Below, piece by piece: positions 33,415-40,499 of a stretch of 44,104 nucleotides of DNA. The stretch covers positions 1 to 44,104 of the forward strand of contig NZ_JAGGOS010000052.1 of assembly GCF_018614205.1 (NCBI RefSeq), given 5' to 3'. The position numbers were made by a program, and so were the translations under genes. How positions within the stretch are numbered: the first letter of the stretch is position 1; each line of letters opens with the position of its first letter. The notes beneath the pieces are model-generated. The model saw only the letters and a program-made list of their open reading frames with translations. It did no database searches and was not told the origin of the DNA. The stretch is from Streptomyces sp. ISL-36 (GTDB taxonomy: Bacteria > Actinomycetota > Actinomycetes > Streptomycetales > Streptomycetaceae).

Positions 33415-34061
33415 ACTGGGACTGGTCCGCGGTGGTGGACTTCCTGCCGCGCTTCCGGGACGGGCTCCTCGTCACCCTTCAGGTGCTGGTGCTCGGCTCC
33501 CTGATCTCGTTCACGCTGGGTCTGGTGTGGGCGCTGGGCTTCCGGGCCCCCAGCCGGTTCGTCCGGTGGCCGGTGCACGCCGTCACCGAGTTCGTCCGCA
33601 CCACCCCGCTGCTCGTGCAGCTCTTCTTCCTCTTCTTCGTCCTGCCGGAGTGGGGGGTGCAGTTCTCCGCCCTGACCACCGGCACCCTCGCGATCGGGCT
33701 GCACTACTCGACGTACACCGCCCAGGTCTACCGGGCCGGCATCGACGCCGTACCGGCCGGACAGTGGGAGGCGGCGACGGCGCTCAGCCTGCCGCGCCAC
33801 CGCACATGGCTGACGGTGATCCTGCCGCAGGCACTGCGGCGGATCGCGCCCGCACTCGGCAACTACGTCATCGCGATGCTGAAGGACACGCCTCTGCTGG
33901 CCGGAATCAGTGTGCTGGAGCTCCTGCAGCAGTCCCGCCTGGAGAGCGCCGCCACCTTCCAGTACACCGAGCCGCTCACGGTGGTCGGTGTGGCCTTTGT
34001 CCTGATCGCGTATCCCGCCTCCCTGCTCGTCCGCACTCTGGAGCGCCGCCTTGTCCACTGA
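33411..34061 (+). CDS. ehuD: ectoine ABC transporter permease EhuD
   Basis: Encodes 216 residues from a GTG overlapping the ehuC stop codon (GTGA). Membrane helices and the EAA loop WEAATALSLPRHRTWLTVILPQAL, after YTAQVYRAGIDAVPAGQ, match the polar amino-acid permease family. The TPLLVQLFFLFFVLPEWG segment closely parallels that of EhuC, so the two are paralogues. The TTG start of ehuA overlaps its end by 11 bp. Confidence 0.9.
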   Translation: MNWDWSAVVDFLPRFRDGLLVTLQVLVLGSLISFTLGLVWALGFRAPSRFVRWPVHAVTEFVRTTPLLVQLFFLFFVLPEWGVQFSALTTGTLAIGLHYSTYTAQVYRAGIDAVPAGQWEAATALSLPRHRTWLTVILPQALRRIAPALGNYVIAMLKDTPLLAGISVLELLQQSRLESAATFQYTEPLTVVGVAFVLIAYPASLLVRTLERRLVH

Positions 34062-34812
34062 AGCCACCGATTCCGGCCACGACCTCATCCGCTTCGAGAA
34101 CGTCACCAAGCGTTTCGGTGACCAGACCGTCCTCGACGATCTCTGCTTCTCGGTCCGGGCCGGCCGGCACGTCACCCTGATCGGACCTTCCGGTTCCGGC
34201 AAGACGACGATCCTGCGGCTCCTGATGACGCTGGAGAAACCGGACGCGGGGACCATCCGGGTCAACGGCGGACGGCTGTACCCGGCCGACGAGAAGCACC
34301 GGCGCGAGGTCCGCAAGAAGATCGGCATGGTCTTCCAGCACTTCAACCTCTTCCCCCACATGTCCGTCCTGCGCAACATCACCGAGGCGCCGGTCCGGGT
34401 CCTGGGGAAGAGCCGCGAGGAGGCCGAGGAGCGCGGCCGCGAGCTGCTCGACCTGGTCGGTCTGGCCGACAAGTACGAGGCCAGACCGGCACAGCTCTCC
34501 GGCGGCCAGCAGCAGCGGGTGGCCATCGCGCGGGCGCTCGCGATGGAGCCGAAGGTGCTCCTGCTGGACGAGGTGACCTCGGCGCTGGACCCGGAGCTGG
34601 TGGCGGGCGTGCTCGACCTGCTGCGGGAGATCGCCCGGACGACCGACATCACCATGATCTGTGTGACGCACGAGATGAACTTCGCCCGGGACATCTCGGA
34701 CGAGGTCCTGATGTTCGACGGAGGAAAGGTGATCGAGTCCGGTTCTCCCGAAAAAATCTTCTCGGCGGCGGAGCACGAACGTACGCGCGAGTTCCTCGGC
34801 GCGGTGCTCTGA
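34051..34812 (+). CDS. ehuA: ectoine ABC transporter ATPase EhuA
   Basis: Encodes 253 residues. The start is a TTG at 34051, behind GGAG with seven-base spacing, inside the end of ehuD. The ABC signature motifs are in order: Walker A GPSGSGKTT, Q-loop FQHFNLFPHMSVL, signature LSGGQQQRVAIARALA, Walker B VLLLDEVTSALD and H-loop CVTHEMNFA. It powers uptake by EhuC/EhuD at the cytosolic face. It is the last gene of the operon; a hairpin lies 48 bp downstream. Confidence 0.93.
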   Translation: MSTEATDSGHDLIRFENVTKRFGDQTVLDDLCFSVRAGRHVTLIGPSGSGKTTILRLLMTLEKPDAGTIRVNGGRLYPADEKHRREVRKKIGMVFQHFNLFPHMSVLRNITEAPVRVLGKSREEAEERGRELLDLVGLADKYEARPAQLSGGQQQRVAIARALAMEPKVLLLDEVTSALDPELVAGVLDLLREIARTTDITMICVTHEMNFARDISDEVLMFDGGKVIESGSPEKIFSAAEHERTREFLGAVL

Positions 34813-34840
34813 CCTCAGACTCTGTCGAGCAGGTGTGACT

Positions 34841-34854
34841 CTGGCATATGCCAG
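34841..34854. repeat. CATATG-centred palindrome, copy 2
   Basis: CTGGCATATGCCAG is a perfect 14-bp palindrome between the ehuA stop codon and the IclR gene. Its GGCATATGCC core is shared with 24084-24093. Confidence 0.6.
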
Positions 34855-34860
34855 GGTGGT

Positions 34861-34887
34861 GCGCCCCAGCGTACGGCGCTGGGGCGC
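34861..34887 (+). terminator. ehu operon terminator
   Basis: GCGCCCCAGCG (34861-34871) pairs with CGCTGGGGCGC (34877-34887) around loop TACGG, immediately after the CATATG palindrome. Confidence 0.7.
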
Positions 34888-34979
34888 CGCATCATTCTCG
34901 CCAACAGAGGCCCCGCAAACGGCTCTTGACGGCTATCGTGGTACGGAAGCTTGCGGTCACAACCTGGTAGGGGGAAACC

Positions 34980-35738
34980 GTGGCGCTGAAGCCCGAGCCC
35001 ACCGCGCCGTTCCATTCGGTGCAATACGCCCTGCGCGTCCTCGAGACGGTCTCGCGGCACGGTGGCGGGGTGACGGACGTCCAGATCGCGCGGGAGGCCG
35101 GTCTCCCCGTGGCCCATCTCTCGTCGCTGCTGCTGATGCTCCGCCGCGAGGGGTACGTCGAGCAGGTCGCCGACGGCGCCTATGTGATCGGCGACTCCCT
35201 GGTCCTCCTCGGCTCGGGCATGACCCGACGCGAGGCCCTGGAGGGCAAGCTCCAGGAGACCCTGACCGAGCTGCGCGACTCCGTCGGCGCGGCGGTCTAC
35301 ATCAGCCGGTACATCGACGGCGAGGTCAAGATCACGCAGTTCGCCGACGGGCCGCGCACCCCCAAGGTCAACGAGTGGGTGGACTTCCGCTCGGCCGCCC
35401 ACGCCAGCGCCGTCGGCAAGTGTCTGCTGACCCAGCTGGACCAGAACGGCCGCCGCGACCACCTCTCGCGCCACAAGATCGCCCGGCTGACCTCCCGGAC
35501 GATCACCAACGAGAAGGTGCTCTTCTCCAAGCTGGACAGCCAGCCGCCGACCGTGCCGGTCCTCGACCTGCAGGAGTACGCGGTGGGGACGGTCTGCGCG
35601 GCGGTGCCGCTGACGGCCGGCGCGGCCGTGGGCTGCCTGGCCCTCTCGCTGCCGATCGAGCACGCCCACCGGCTGCGCTCCGCGGCGGACACCCTCAACC
35701 GCAGGGCGGCTCCGGTGGTGCTCTCGCTGGCGATCTGA
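34980..35738 (+). CDS. IclR-family transcriptional regulator
   Basis: Encodes 252 residues from a GTG at 34980 (AGGGGGAA upstream). The N-terminal winged helix (about 12-72) has DVQIAREAGLPVAHLSSLLLMLRREGYVEQ, the IclR HTH. The C-terminal domain (about 85-250) has the GAF-like IclR effector fold with SAAHASAVGKCLL, AVGTVCAAVPL and VGCLALSLPIE. It follows the ehu operon, from which it is separated by a terminator, and may regulate it. That is inference only. Confidence 0.93.
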   Translation: MALKPEPTAPFHSVQYALRVLETVSRHGGGVTDVQIAREAGLPVAHLSSLLLMLRREGYVEQVADGAYVIGDSLVLLGSGMTRREALEGKLQETLTELRDSVGAAVYISRYIDGEVKITQFADGPRTPKVNEWVDFRSAAHASAVGKCLLTQLDQNGRRDHLSRHKIARLTSRTITNEKVLFSKLDSQPPTVPVLDLQEYAVGTVCAAVPLTAGAAVGCLALSLPIEHAHRLRSAADTLNRRAAPVVLSLAI

Positions 35739-35755
35739 GGCCCGGACCCCGGTGG

Positions 35756-35783
35756 CCCAGGGGTGGTCGTGAGCACCCCTGGG
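35756..35783 (+). terminator. hairpin after the IclR gene
   Basis: CCCAGGGGTG (35756-35765) pairs with CACCCCTGGG (35774-35783) around an eight-base loop, 17 bp after the stop codon and just before the tRNA-Lys promoter. Confidence 0.75.
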
Positions 35784-35790
35784 GACCAGG

Positions 35791-35796
35791 TAGTAT
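35791..35796 (+). promoter_or_regulatory. -10 box of tRNA-Lys copy 2
   Basis: TAGTAT lies 15 bp before the tRNA, matching the vegetative consensus TAnnnT. Transcription would start about 35803. No clear -35 is seen because the IclR terminator occupies that place. Confidence 0.45.
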
Positions 35797-35803
35797 TTTC
35801 TCT

Positions 35804-35892
35804 GTCAGCAGGCGCCGCTAGCTCAGTTGGTTAGAGCAGCTGACTCTTAATCAGCGGGTCCGGGGTTCGAGTCCCTGGCGGCGCACAGACGG
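35804..35892 (+). repeat. 89-bp exact direct repeat containing tRNA-Lys, copy 2
   Basis: Identical over 89 bp to 24865-24953, in the same orientation, and bracketing 10.85 kb of coding sequence. Confidence 0.9.
35812..35885 (+). tRNA. tRNA-Lys (CTT), copy 2
   Basis: 74 bases identical to the gene at 24873. Acceptor GCGCCGC pairs with GCGGCGC; the anticodon CTT is at 35846-35848. CCA is not encoded. Confidence 0.97.
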
Positions 35893-35925
35893 AAGAAGCC
35901 CCTCGCGCAGGCGGGGGGCTTCTTC
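35892..35925 (+). terminator. tRNA-Lys copy 2 terminator
   Basis: A 15-bp stem (35892-35906 with 35911-35925, one G-T pair) with loop GCAG, ending in CTTCTTC: an intrinsic terminator related to that of copy 1. Confidence 0.9.
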
Positions 35926-35940
35926 GTGCTTCCCGCGGGC

Positions 35941-36000
35941 CGTGCTCCCACGACGGGTGCCTTCCGCGGCCGGGCTCCTGCGACGGGTGCCTTCCGCGGC
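35941..36000. repeat. two tandem 30-bp units
   Basis: Units 35941-35970 and 35971-36000 agree at 27 of 30 positions. A partial third start (CGTGCGCCCGG) follows. The period is a multiple of three and would encode GRAPxTGAFR repeats on the plus strand, but no ribosome site or start supports a gene. Confidence 0.8.
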
Positions 36001-36029
36001 CGTGCGCCCGGGGCGGCCGGCCCCGCCCG

Positions 36030-36692
36030 CTACGCCCTCAGGTACGTCAGCACCGCGAGGACCCGGCGGTGGGTGTCCTCGGCAGGCGGCAGGTTCAGCT
36101 TTCCCAGGATGTTGCCGATGTGCTTGCCCACGGCGGCCTCCGTGACGACGAGCCGGCGGGCGATCTTCCCGTTCGAATGCCCCTCGGCGACCAGGGCGAG
36201 CACCTCGCGTTCGCGCGGGGTCAGGGCCTCCAGCGGATCACGGTGGCGGCGCAGGAGCCGGCGTACCACCTCTGGGTCCACGACCGTGCCGCCCTCCGCG
36301 ACCCGGGTGAGGGCGTCCAGGAACTCCTCGACCTGGCCGACGCGGTCCTTGAGGAGATAGCCCACGCCGGTGCCGTCGCCCGCGTCCAGGAGGTCGGCGG
36401 CGTAGGTCCGCTGCACGTACTGGCTCAGGACGAGGACGGGCAGCCGGGGGCGCTCGGCGCGCAGGGCGACGGCGGCGCGCAGCCCCTCGTCCTGGAAGCC
36501 GGGCGGCATCCGCACGTCGGTGACGACGATGTCCGGATCGTGCTCCTCGACGGCCGCGCGCAGGGCGTCGGCGTCGCCGACGGCGGCGACGACCTCGTGA
36601 CCGAAGCGGGCGAGGAGTCCGATCAGCCCTTCGCGGAGGAGGACGCTGTCCTCGGCGAGGACGACACGGAGAGCTCGGACAGCGGTCGGCAC
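36030..36692 (-). CDS. NarL/LuxR-type response regulator
   Basis: Encodes 220 residues from a GTG at 36692. The receiver has Asp15, phospho-acceptor Asp59 in VVTDVRMPPG and Lys near YLLKDRVG. The C-terminal LuxR helix-turn-helix reads LTPREREVLALVAEGHSNGKIARRLVVTEAAVGKHIGNIL. Its start lies 70 bp inside the end of the sensor kinase gene, in another frame. It activates or represses target genes after phosphorylation by that kinase. Confidence 0.94.
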   Translation of the reverse strand: MPTAVRALRVVLAEDSVLLREGLIGLLARFGHEVVAAVGDADALRAAVEEHDPDIVVTDVRMPPGFQDEGLRAAVALRAERPRLPVLVLSQYVQRTYAADLLDAGDGTGVGYLLKDRVGQVEEFLDALTRVAEGGTVVDPEVVRRLLRRHRDPLEALTPREREVLALVAEGHSNGKIARRLVVTEAAVGKHIGNILGKLNLPPAEDTHRRVLAVLTYLRA

Positions 36693-37933
36693 GGGATCTC
36701 CACTCGTAGGACGGTCGGCCCGCCCGTCGGGCTGGTGATCGTCAGTGTGCCATCGAGGACCGCGATCCGGTCGGCGAGTCCCGTCAGACCGGAGCCTGCG
36801 GACGGGTCGGCGCCGCCGCGTCCGTCGTCCTCGACATCGATACGGAGCCGCCGCGCCGTGTACCGGGCGGTGATCCGGGCCCTGGTGGCGCCGCTGTGCT
36901 TGCCGAGGTTGGCGAGGGCCTCGCAGACGGCGAAGTAACCGGCGCTCTCCACGGCGGTGGGGAGCCGGGGCAGGTCGAGATCGGTGTCGACGGGGACGGC
37001 GGAGCGGTCGGCGGCGTCGGCGAGGGCGGCGCCCAGGCCGTAGTCGGCGAGCACCTGCGGGTGGATGCCGTGGATGAGTTCGCGCAGCTCCGACAGGACC
37101 CGGCCGGCCTCCTGGTGGGCCTTGCCGAGCTGGTCGGCGAGCGGCCCCGGCGGGGCGTCGAGCCTGGCCAGGCCCAGGGTCATGGTGAGGGCGACCAGGC
37201 GTTGCTGGGCGCCGTCGTGGAGGTCGCGCTCGATCCGGCGGCGCTCGGCCTCGAAGGCGTCGACGAGCCGGGCCCGGGAGGCGGTGACCTCGCCGATCCG
37301 GTCCCGCAGCTCGGCCTCGCGAGGGGCGAGCAGGGCCCGGCTGAGCGCGGCGCGAGCGCCGGCGAGGGCGGCAAGCGGATAGAGGAGCGCGAGGAGGAGC
37401 ACCGCCCCGAGGAGCGCGGTGGCGAACGCCTGGGGATAGGAGGTGACCAGGAAGGCCTTGACGACCTTGATCTCCGGCCTCGCGTGGCCGTCCAGGGCGA
37501 GCTGGAGAGGGGCGGTGATCAGGGTGACCGGCAGCCCGAGGGAGACCGCCAGCACGATCAGGTCGAGCGGCCACAGGACGGTGGCGTGCAGCACGGCGTA
37601 CGCGAGCTCCCGCCAGGTGGCCTGTTCCCGGACCCGTACCCGAAGCCAGGCGGCGAGACCCGGAGCCTCGGGGACGCGGTGCGGATCGACGGCGGGATCG
37701 AGCTCGACGAGCCGGAGCCGCCGCCGCTCGATGCCGCCGAGGGCGACCCCCGCGAGGAGCAGGAGCGGAAGCCCGACGAGAAAGAGGGAGCACACGACGA
37801 GCAGGAGCAGCGCGAGCAGCGCGGCGACGCCGGTGACCACCCCGCTCGCCAGATACCCGGCGGACCGCCAGGGCCAGGCGGTGCGCGGATACCGGGGCCG
37901 GGTGAGGGCCTGCCAGGGGGTACGGGGCTGCAT
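36623..37933 (-). CDS. NarL-type sensor histidine kinase with multiple membrane helices
   Basis: Encodes 436 residues from the ATG at 37933 (a GTG nine bases earlier is possible). The N-terminal half has about four to six hydrophobic helices, the Streptomyces sensor-domain type without a large external loop: YLASGVVTGVAALLALLLLV and LVGLPLLLLAGVALGG, then two more pairs. Next comes the HisKA_3 domain with His239 in RRRIERDLHDGAQQRLVAL, and a HATPase with EALANLGKHSGAT, EDDGRGG and GSGLTGLADRIAVLDG. Such kinases typically sense membrane or cell-envelope states. Its last 22 codons overlap the regulator gene. Confidence 0.92.
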   Translation of the reverse strand: MQPRTPWQALTRPRYPRTAWPWRSAGYLASGVVTGVAALLALLLLVVCSLFLVGLPLLLLAGVALGGIERRRLRLVELDPAVDPHRVPEAPGLAAWLRVRVREQATWRELAYAVLHATVLWPLDLIVLAVSLGLPVTLITAPLQLALDGHARPEIKVVKAFLVTSYPQAFATALLGAVLLLALLYPLAALAGARAALSRALLAPREAELRDRIGEVTASRARLVDAFEAERRRIERDLHDGAQQRLVALTMTLGLARLDAPPGPLADQLGKAHQEAGRVLSELRELIHGIHPQVLADYGLGAALADAADRSAVPVDTDLDLPRLPTAVESAGYFAVCEALANLGKHSGATRARITARYTARRLRIDVEDDGRGGADPSAGSGLTGLADRIAVLDGTLTITSPTGGPTVLRVEIPCRPLSELSVSSSPRTASSSAKG

Positions 37934-38000
37934 GGCGCCCACGGTAGGGGTCGCTCACCGCGCGGGGCCATGTGCCTGGAGGGTGTACGGCGGGTGGGCC

Positions 38001-38062
38001 TGGCCCTACCCCTGGCAGCTTGGCCCCACCCCTGCCGGCTGTCGGCCGGCCCTGCCCCTGGT
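38001..38062. repeat. three imperfect 16-bp direct repeats upstream of the kinase gene
   Basis: TGGCCCTACCCCTGGC (38001), TGGCCCCACCCCTGCC (38021) and CGGCCCTGCCCCTGGT (38047) lie 68-130 bp upstream of the kinase start codon. On the transcribed strand they read as GGGGTAGGGCCA-like repeats. Confidence 0.5.
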
Positions 38063-38087
38063 GGCCGGCGGTCCTGGGCGGCGTGCT

Positions 38088-39752
38088 TCACGCGGGGTCC
38101 TGGCGCTGTCCGGGCAGTGGGCGGTTCTGGGCGGCGTACTGCTCGCGCAGGGCGGTCAGGTCGTGCGGGCTCAGCCTCCGGTAGGGCGCCTCCGGCGTCG
38201 GGCGCCACCAGACCGGGTCCTCGCAGCGGAGGGCCTCACGGCGCAGGGCCACGCGGTGGATCTTGTTCGTGGCCGTCAGCGGGAGTGCGGGCACGACGCG
38301 GACGTAACGCGGCGGCATCTTGGTGCCCAGGTCCGGCTGGGCGGTGAGGAACTCCTGGAAGGTGGCCGGGTCGAACACCGCGCCCTCGCGCAGCGCGAGC
38401 GCCGTCATCACCTGGTCCCCCGCGACGGGGTCGGGTATCGCGTAGACGGCGACGCCCGCCGCGCGCTCCCAGCGGGACAGGATCTGCTCGATCATGGCCG
38501 CGGCCAGGTTCTCGCTGTCCACCCGCAGCCGGTCGTCCGTGCGCCCCGCGAAGTACAGGAAGCCCGCCGCGTCCCGGTAGAAGAGGTCCCCCGTCCAGTA
38601 CCAGCCACCTCGCAGCCGCACCGCGTCCGCCTCGGGGTTGCGCCAGTAGCCCTCGAAGGGGGTGCGGCCACGGTTGACCAGCTCGCCGATGGCCGAGGAG
38701 GCGTTGAGCAGGGTGCCGGAGGGCGAGAAGGCCGCCGGCTCGCACTCCTGGCCGGTCGCGGGATCCACCACCGCCAGATCGTCGCCGGGCGCCGCCCGCC
38801 CGATCGCCCCGGTCGGTGTGTCGGGGGTCCGCTGGATCGCGGCGCCGCCCTCCGAGGAGCCGTACCCCTCCACGAGCCGCACCCCGAACCGCGCCTCGAA
38901 GCGGGCGGCGTCCACCGCCCCCGCCTCCGTGCCGAAGCCGATGCGCAGCCGGTGCTCCCGGTCGTCGGGGCCCGCGGGGGTGGCCAGGAGGTACTGGACC
39001 GCCCGTCCCACATAGGTGAAGTAGGTCGCGCCGAACTCCCGTACGTCCGACAGGAAGCGCGAGGCGGAGAACCGGGCGCGCAGCGCCACCCCCGCGCCCG
39101 CCGCGAGCGCCGGGGCCCAGTCCGCGATCACCGCGTTGCCGTGGAACATCGGCATGCAGATGTAGTGGACGTCGTCGGGGCCGAGACGGAAGTGGGTGAC
39201 GAGCGAGCGGCCCGCCGCCGCGAGCCGGCCCTGGCTGCAGATCGCCGCCTTGGGCGCGCCCGTCGAGCCGGAGGTGAAGTAGAGCAGCATCCGGGAGTCG
39301 GGGCGCACCGGCCGGACCGTGGCCTCGCCGGGCTTCGCGCCCTCGTGGGGGGCGAGGAGCTCCCGGTAGGCGTCGGTGTCGGTCACCAGGACCCGTACGC
39401 CCGGCAGGGGAAGCCCGTCGAGCAGGGGAAGGTACGCGCGCCGGGTGACCAGGACCCGGCACTCGGTGTGCCGGATGTCGCGGGCCAGTTCGGCGCCGCG
39501 CCGGGTGGGGTTGATCCCGGCGACGGCGGCCCCCGCCAGGGCCGCCGCGCTGAGCCAGAGCGGGAACTCCGGCGTGTTGTCGAGGAGCACCCCGAGGTGC
39601 GGCTCAGCACCTCGGGGCAGCAGATCGACGAGCAGCGAGGCCCGCGCCGCGGCTCCTGCGGCGACCTGGTGGTGGGTGAGGGTGGCCTCATGGCTCCTCA
39701 GTCCGATCCTGTGGTCGCCCCACTGACGCTGCACGAGCTCCGCCACGGTCAT
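38088..39752 (-). CDS. acyl-CoA synthetase (AMP-dependent ligase, FadD-like)
   Basis: Encodes 554 residues. ANL-superfamily motifs are present: P-loop YFTSGSTGAPKAA, EGYGSSEGG, YWTGDLFYRDAAGFLYFAGRTDDRLRVDSENLA, and the catalytic Lys in LPLTATNKIHRVALR. It activates a carboxylic acid as acyl-AMP and then acyl-CoA. Arrangement and length fit the FadD17/FadD6-like acyl-CoA synthetases of actinobacteria; chain-length preference is not readable. The start lies 25 bp after the LPMO stop codon on the same strand, so it may be transcribed behind it although the functions seem unrelated. Confidence 0.9.
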   Translation of the reverse strand: MTVAELVQRQWGDHRIGLRSHEATLTHHQVAAGAAARASLLVDLLPRGAEPHLGVLLDNTPEFPLWLSAAALAGAAVAGINPTRRGAELARDIRHTECRVLVTRRAYLPLLDGLPLPGVRVLVTDTDAYRELLAPHEGAKPGEATVRPVRPDSRMLLYFTSGSTGAPKAAICSQGRLAAAGRSLVTHFRLGPDDVHYICMPMFHGNAVIADWAPALAAGAGVALRARFSASRFLSDVREFGATYFTYVGRAVQYLLATPAGPDDREHRLRIGFGTEAGAVDAARFEARFGVRLVEGYGSSEGGAAIQRTPDTPTGAIGRAAPGDDLAVVDPATGQECEPAAFSPSGTLLNASSAIGELVNRGRTPFEGYWRNPEADAVRLRGGWYWTGDLFYRDAAGFLYFAGRTDDRLRVDSENLAAAMIEQILSRWERAAGVAVYAIPDPVAGDQVMTALALREGAVFDPATFQEFLTAQPDLGTKMPPRYVRVVPALPLTATNKIHRVALRREALRCEDPVWWRPTPEAPYRRLSPHDLTALREQYAAQNRPLPGQRQDPA

Positions 39753-39777
39753 GCTCCGGACGGTAACTGACTACCCG

Positions 39778-40368
39778 TCAGAACTGAACGTCCGAGCAGG
39801 CGTAGAACGCGTTCGCGGTGTCCGCGATCGTCCAGACCGCCAGGATCAGATGCTTGCCGGTCTTGCCCGCCGGGATGGTCCCGAAGTGCGAGAGCGTGGC
39901 CGGCGGCTGCTGGCTGTTGTACGGGACGGTCAGGAAGGGCTGGGAGTCGAGAGCCGCCCGGGTGAGCGGCTTGGTCCTGTCCCAGCCGTTCTTGGTGATG
40001 TAGTACCGGAAGTCGGTGGTGCGGTGGCGGGCGGTGAACTGCCAGCGGAAGCTGTAGCTCTGGCCGGCCGTGACCTTGGTGGCGGGCCAGTTGCCGCCGC
40101 GCGGGTCGTCGAGTTGGGCGAACTGGGTGAGTCCGGCGGAGCAGATCCTTCCGTCGGCGGGGCCGGCGGACGGGAAGCCCTTGGGACCCTCGACCGACTG
40201 CGGCTCCCACTGGATGGAGCCGCAGCTGGTCACCGTGCCGTTGGCACAGAGCTTCTGCCGGCTGATCGGGGAATCGGTGTAGCCGTGGCTACTGGCGCTG
40301 CTCGTGGCGAAGAGGGAGGCGCCGGCGACGCCGAGCGCCACCGCCGCCACGCCTATCTTTTTGCGCAT
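39778..40368 (-). CDS. secreted chitin-active AA10 lytic polysaccharide monooxygenase
   Basis: Encodes 196 residues from the ATG at 40368 behind TGGAG. The signal peptide ends ASS, so the mature protein begins with His28 (HGYTDSPISR), the N-terminal copper ligand required for an active LPMO. The second ligand His115 is in FTARHRTTDFRYYITKNGW, and Phe196 is the C-terminal residue in ACSDVQF. This is a single-domain AA10 protein, like the Chb/CHB1 chitin-binding proteins of Streptomyces. It oxidatively cleaves crystalline chitin and helps the chitinases. A dre-like palindrome lies 80-91 bp upstream. Confidence 0.95.
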   Translation of the reverse strand: MRKKIGVAAVALGVAGASLFATSSASSHGYTDSPISRQKLCANGTVTSCGSIQWEPQSVEGPKGFPSAGPADGRICSAGLTQFAQLDDPRGGNWPATKVTAGQSYSFRWQFTARHRTTDFRYYITKNGWDRTKPLTRAALDSQPFLTVPYNSQQPPATLSHFGTIPAGKTGKHLILAVWTIADTANAFYACSDVQF

Positions 40369-40446
40369 GCTGTCGCTCCAGGTGAACGTGGGGGAGTTCG
40401 ATGAGCCGTGCTGCACGCGTGCGTGTTTCCGCGGTGGAAGCTATTC

Positions 40447-40458
40447 CGGTCTAGACCA
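40447..40458. promoter_or_regulatory. DasR-type dre site of the LPMO promoter
   Basis: CGGTCTAGACCA differs from the dre palindrome TGGTCTAGACCA by one base; the core GGTCTAGACC (40448-40457) is perfectly symmetric. It lies in the 131-bp gap upstream of the LPMO gene. Confidence 0.85.
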
Positions 40459-40499
40459 AGTACCAAAGTATTGACGGAAGTTGAACATGTCCATACCGC

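Noticed and set aside
35926..36360. Plus-strand open frame containing 10-residue GRAPxTGAFR repeats
   Set aside because: It runs antisense over the response regulator, without a ribosome site; recorded only as a DNA tandem repeat.
37443..39770. A 775-residue plus-strand open frame opposite the kinase and acyl-CoA synthetase
   Set aside because: Shadow of well-supported genes on the other strand.
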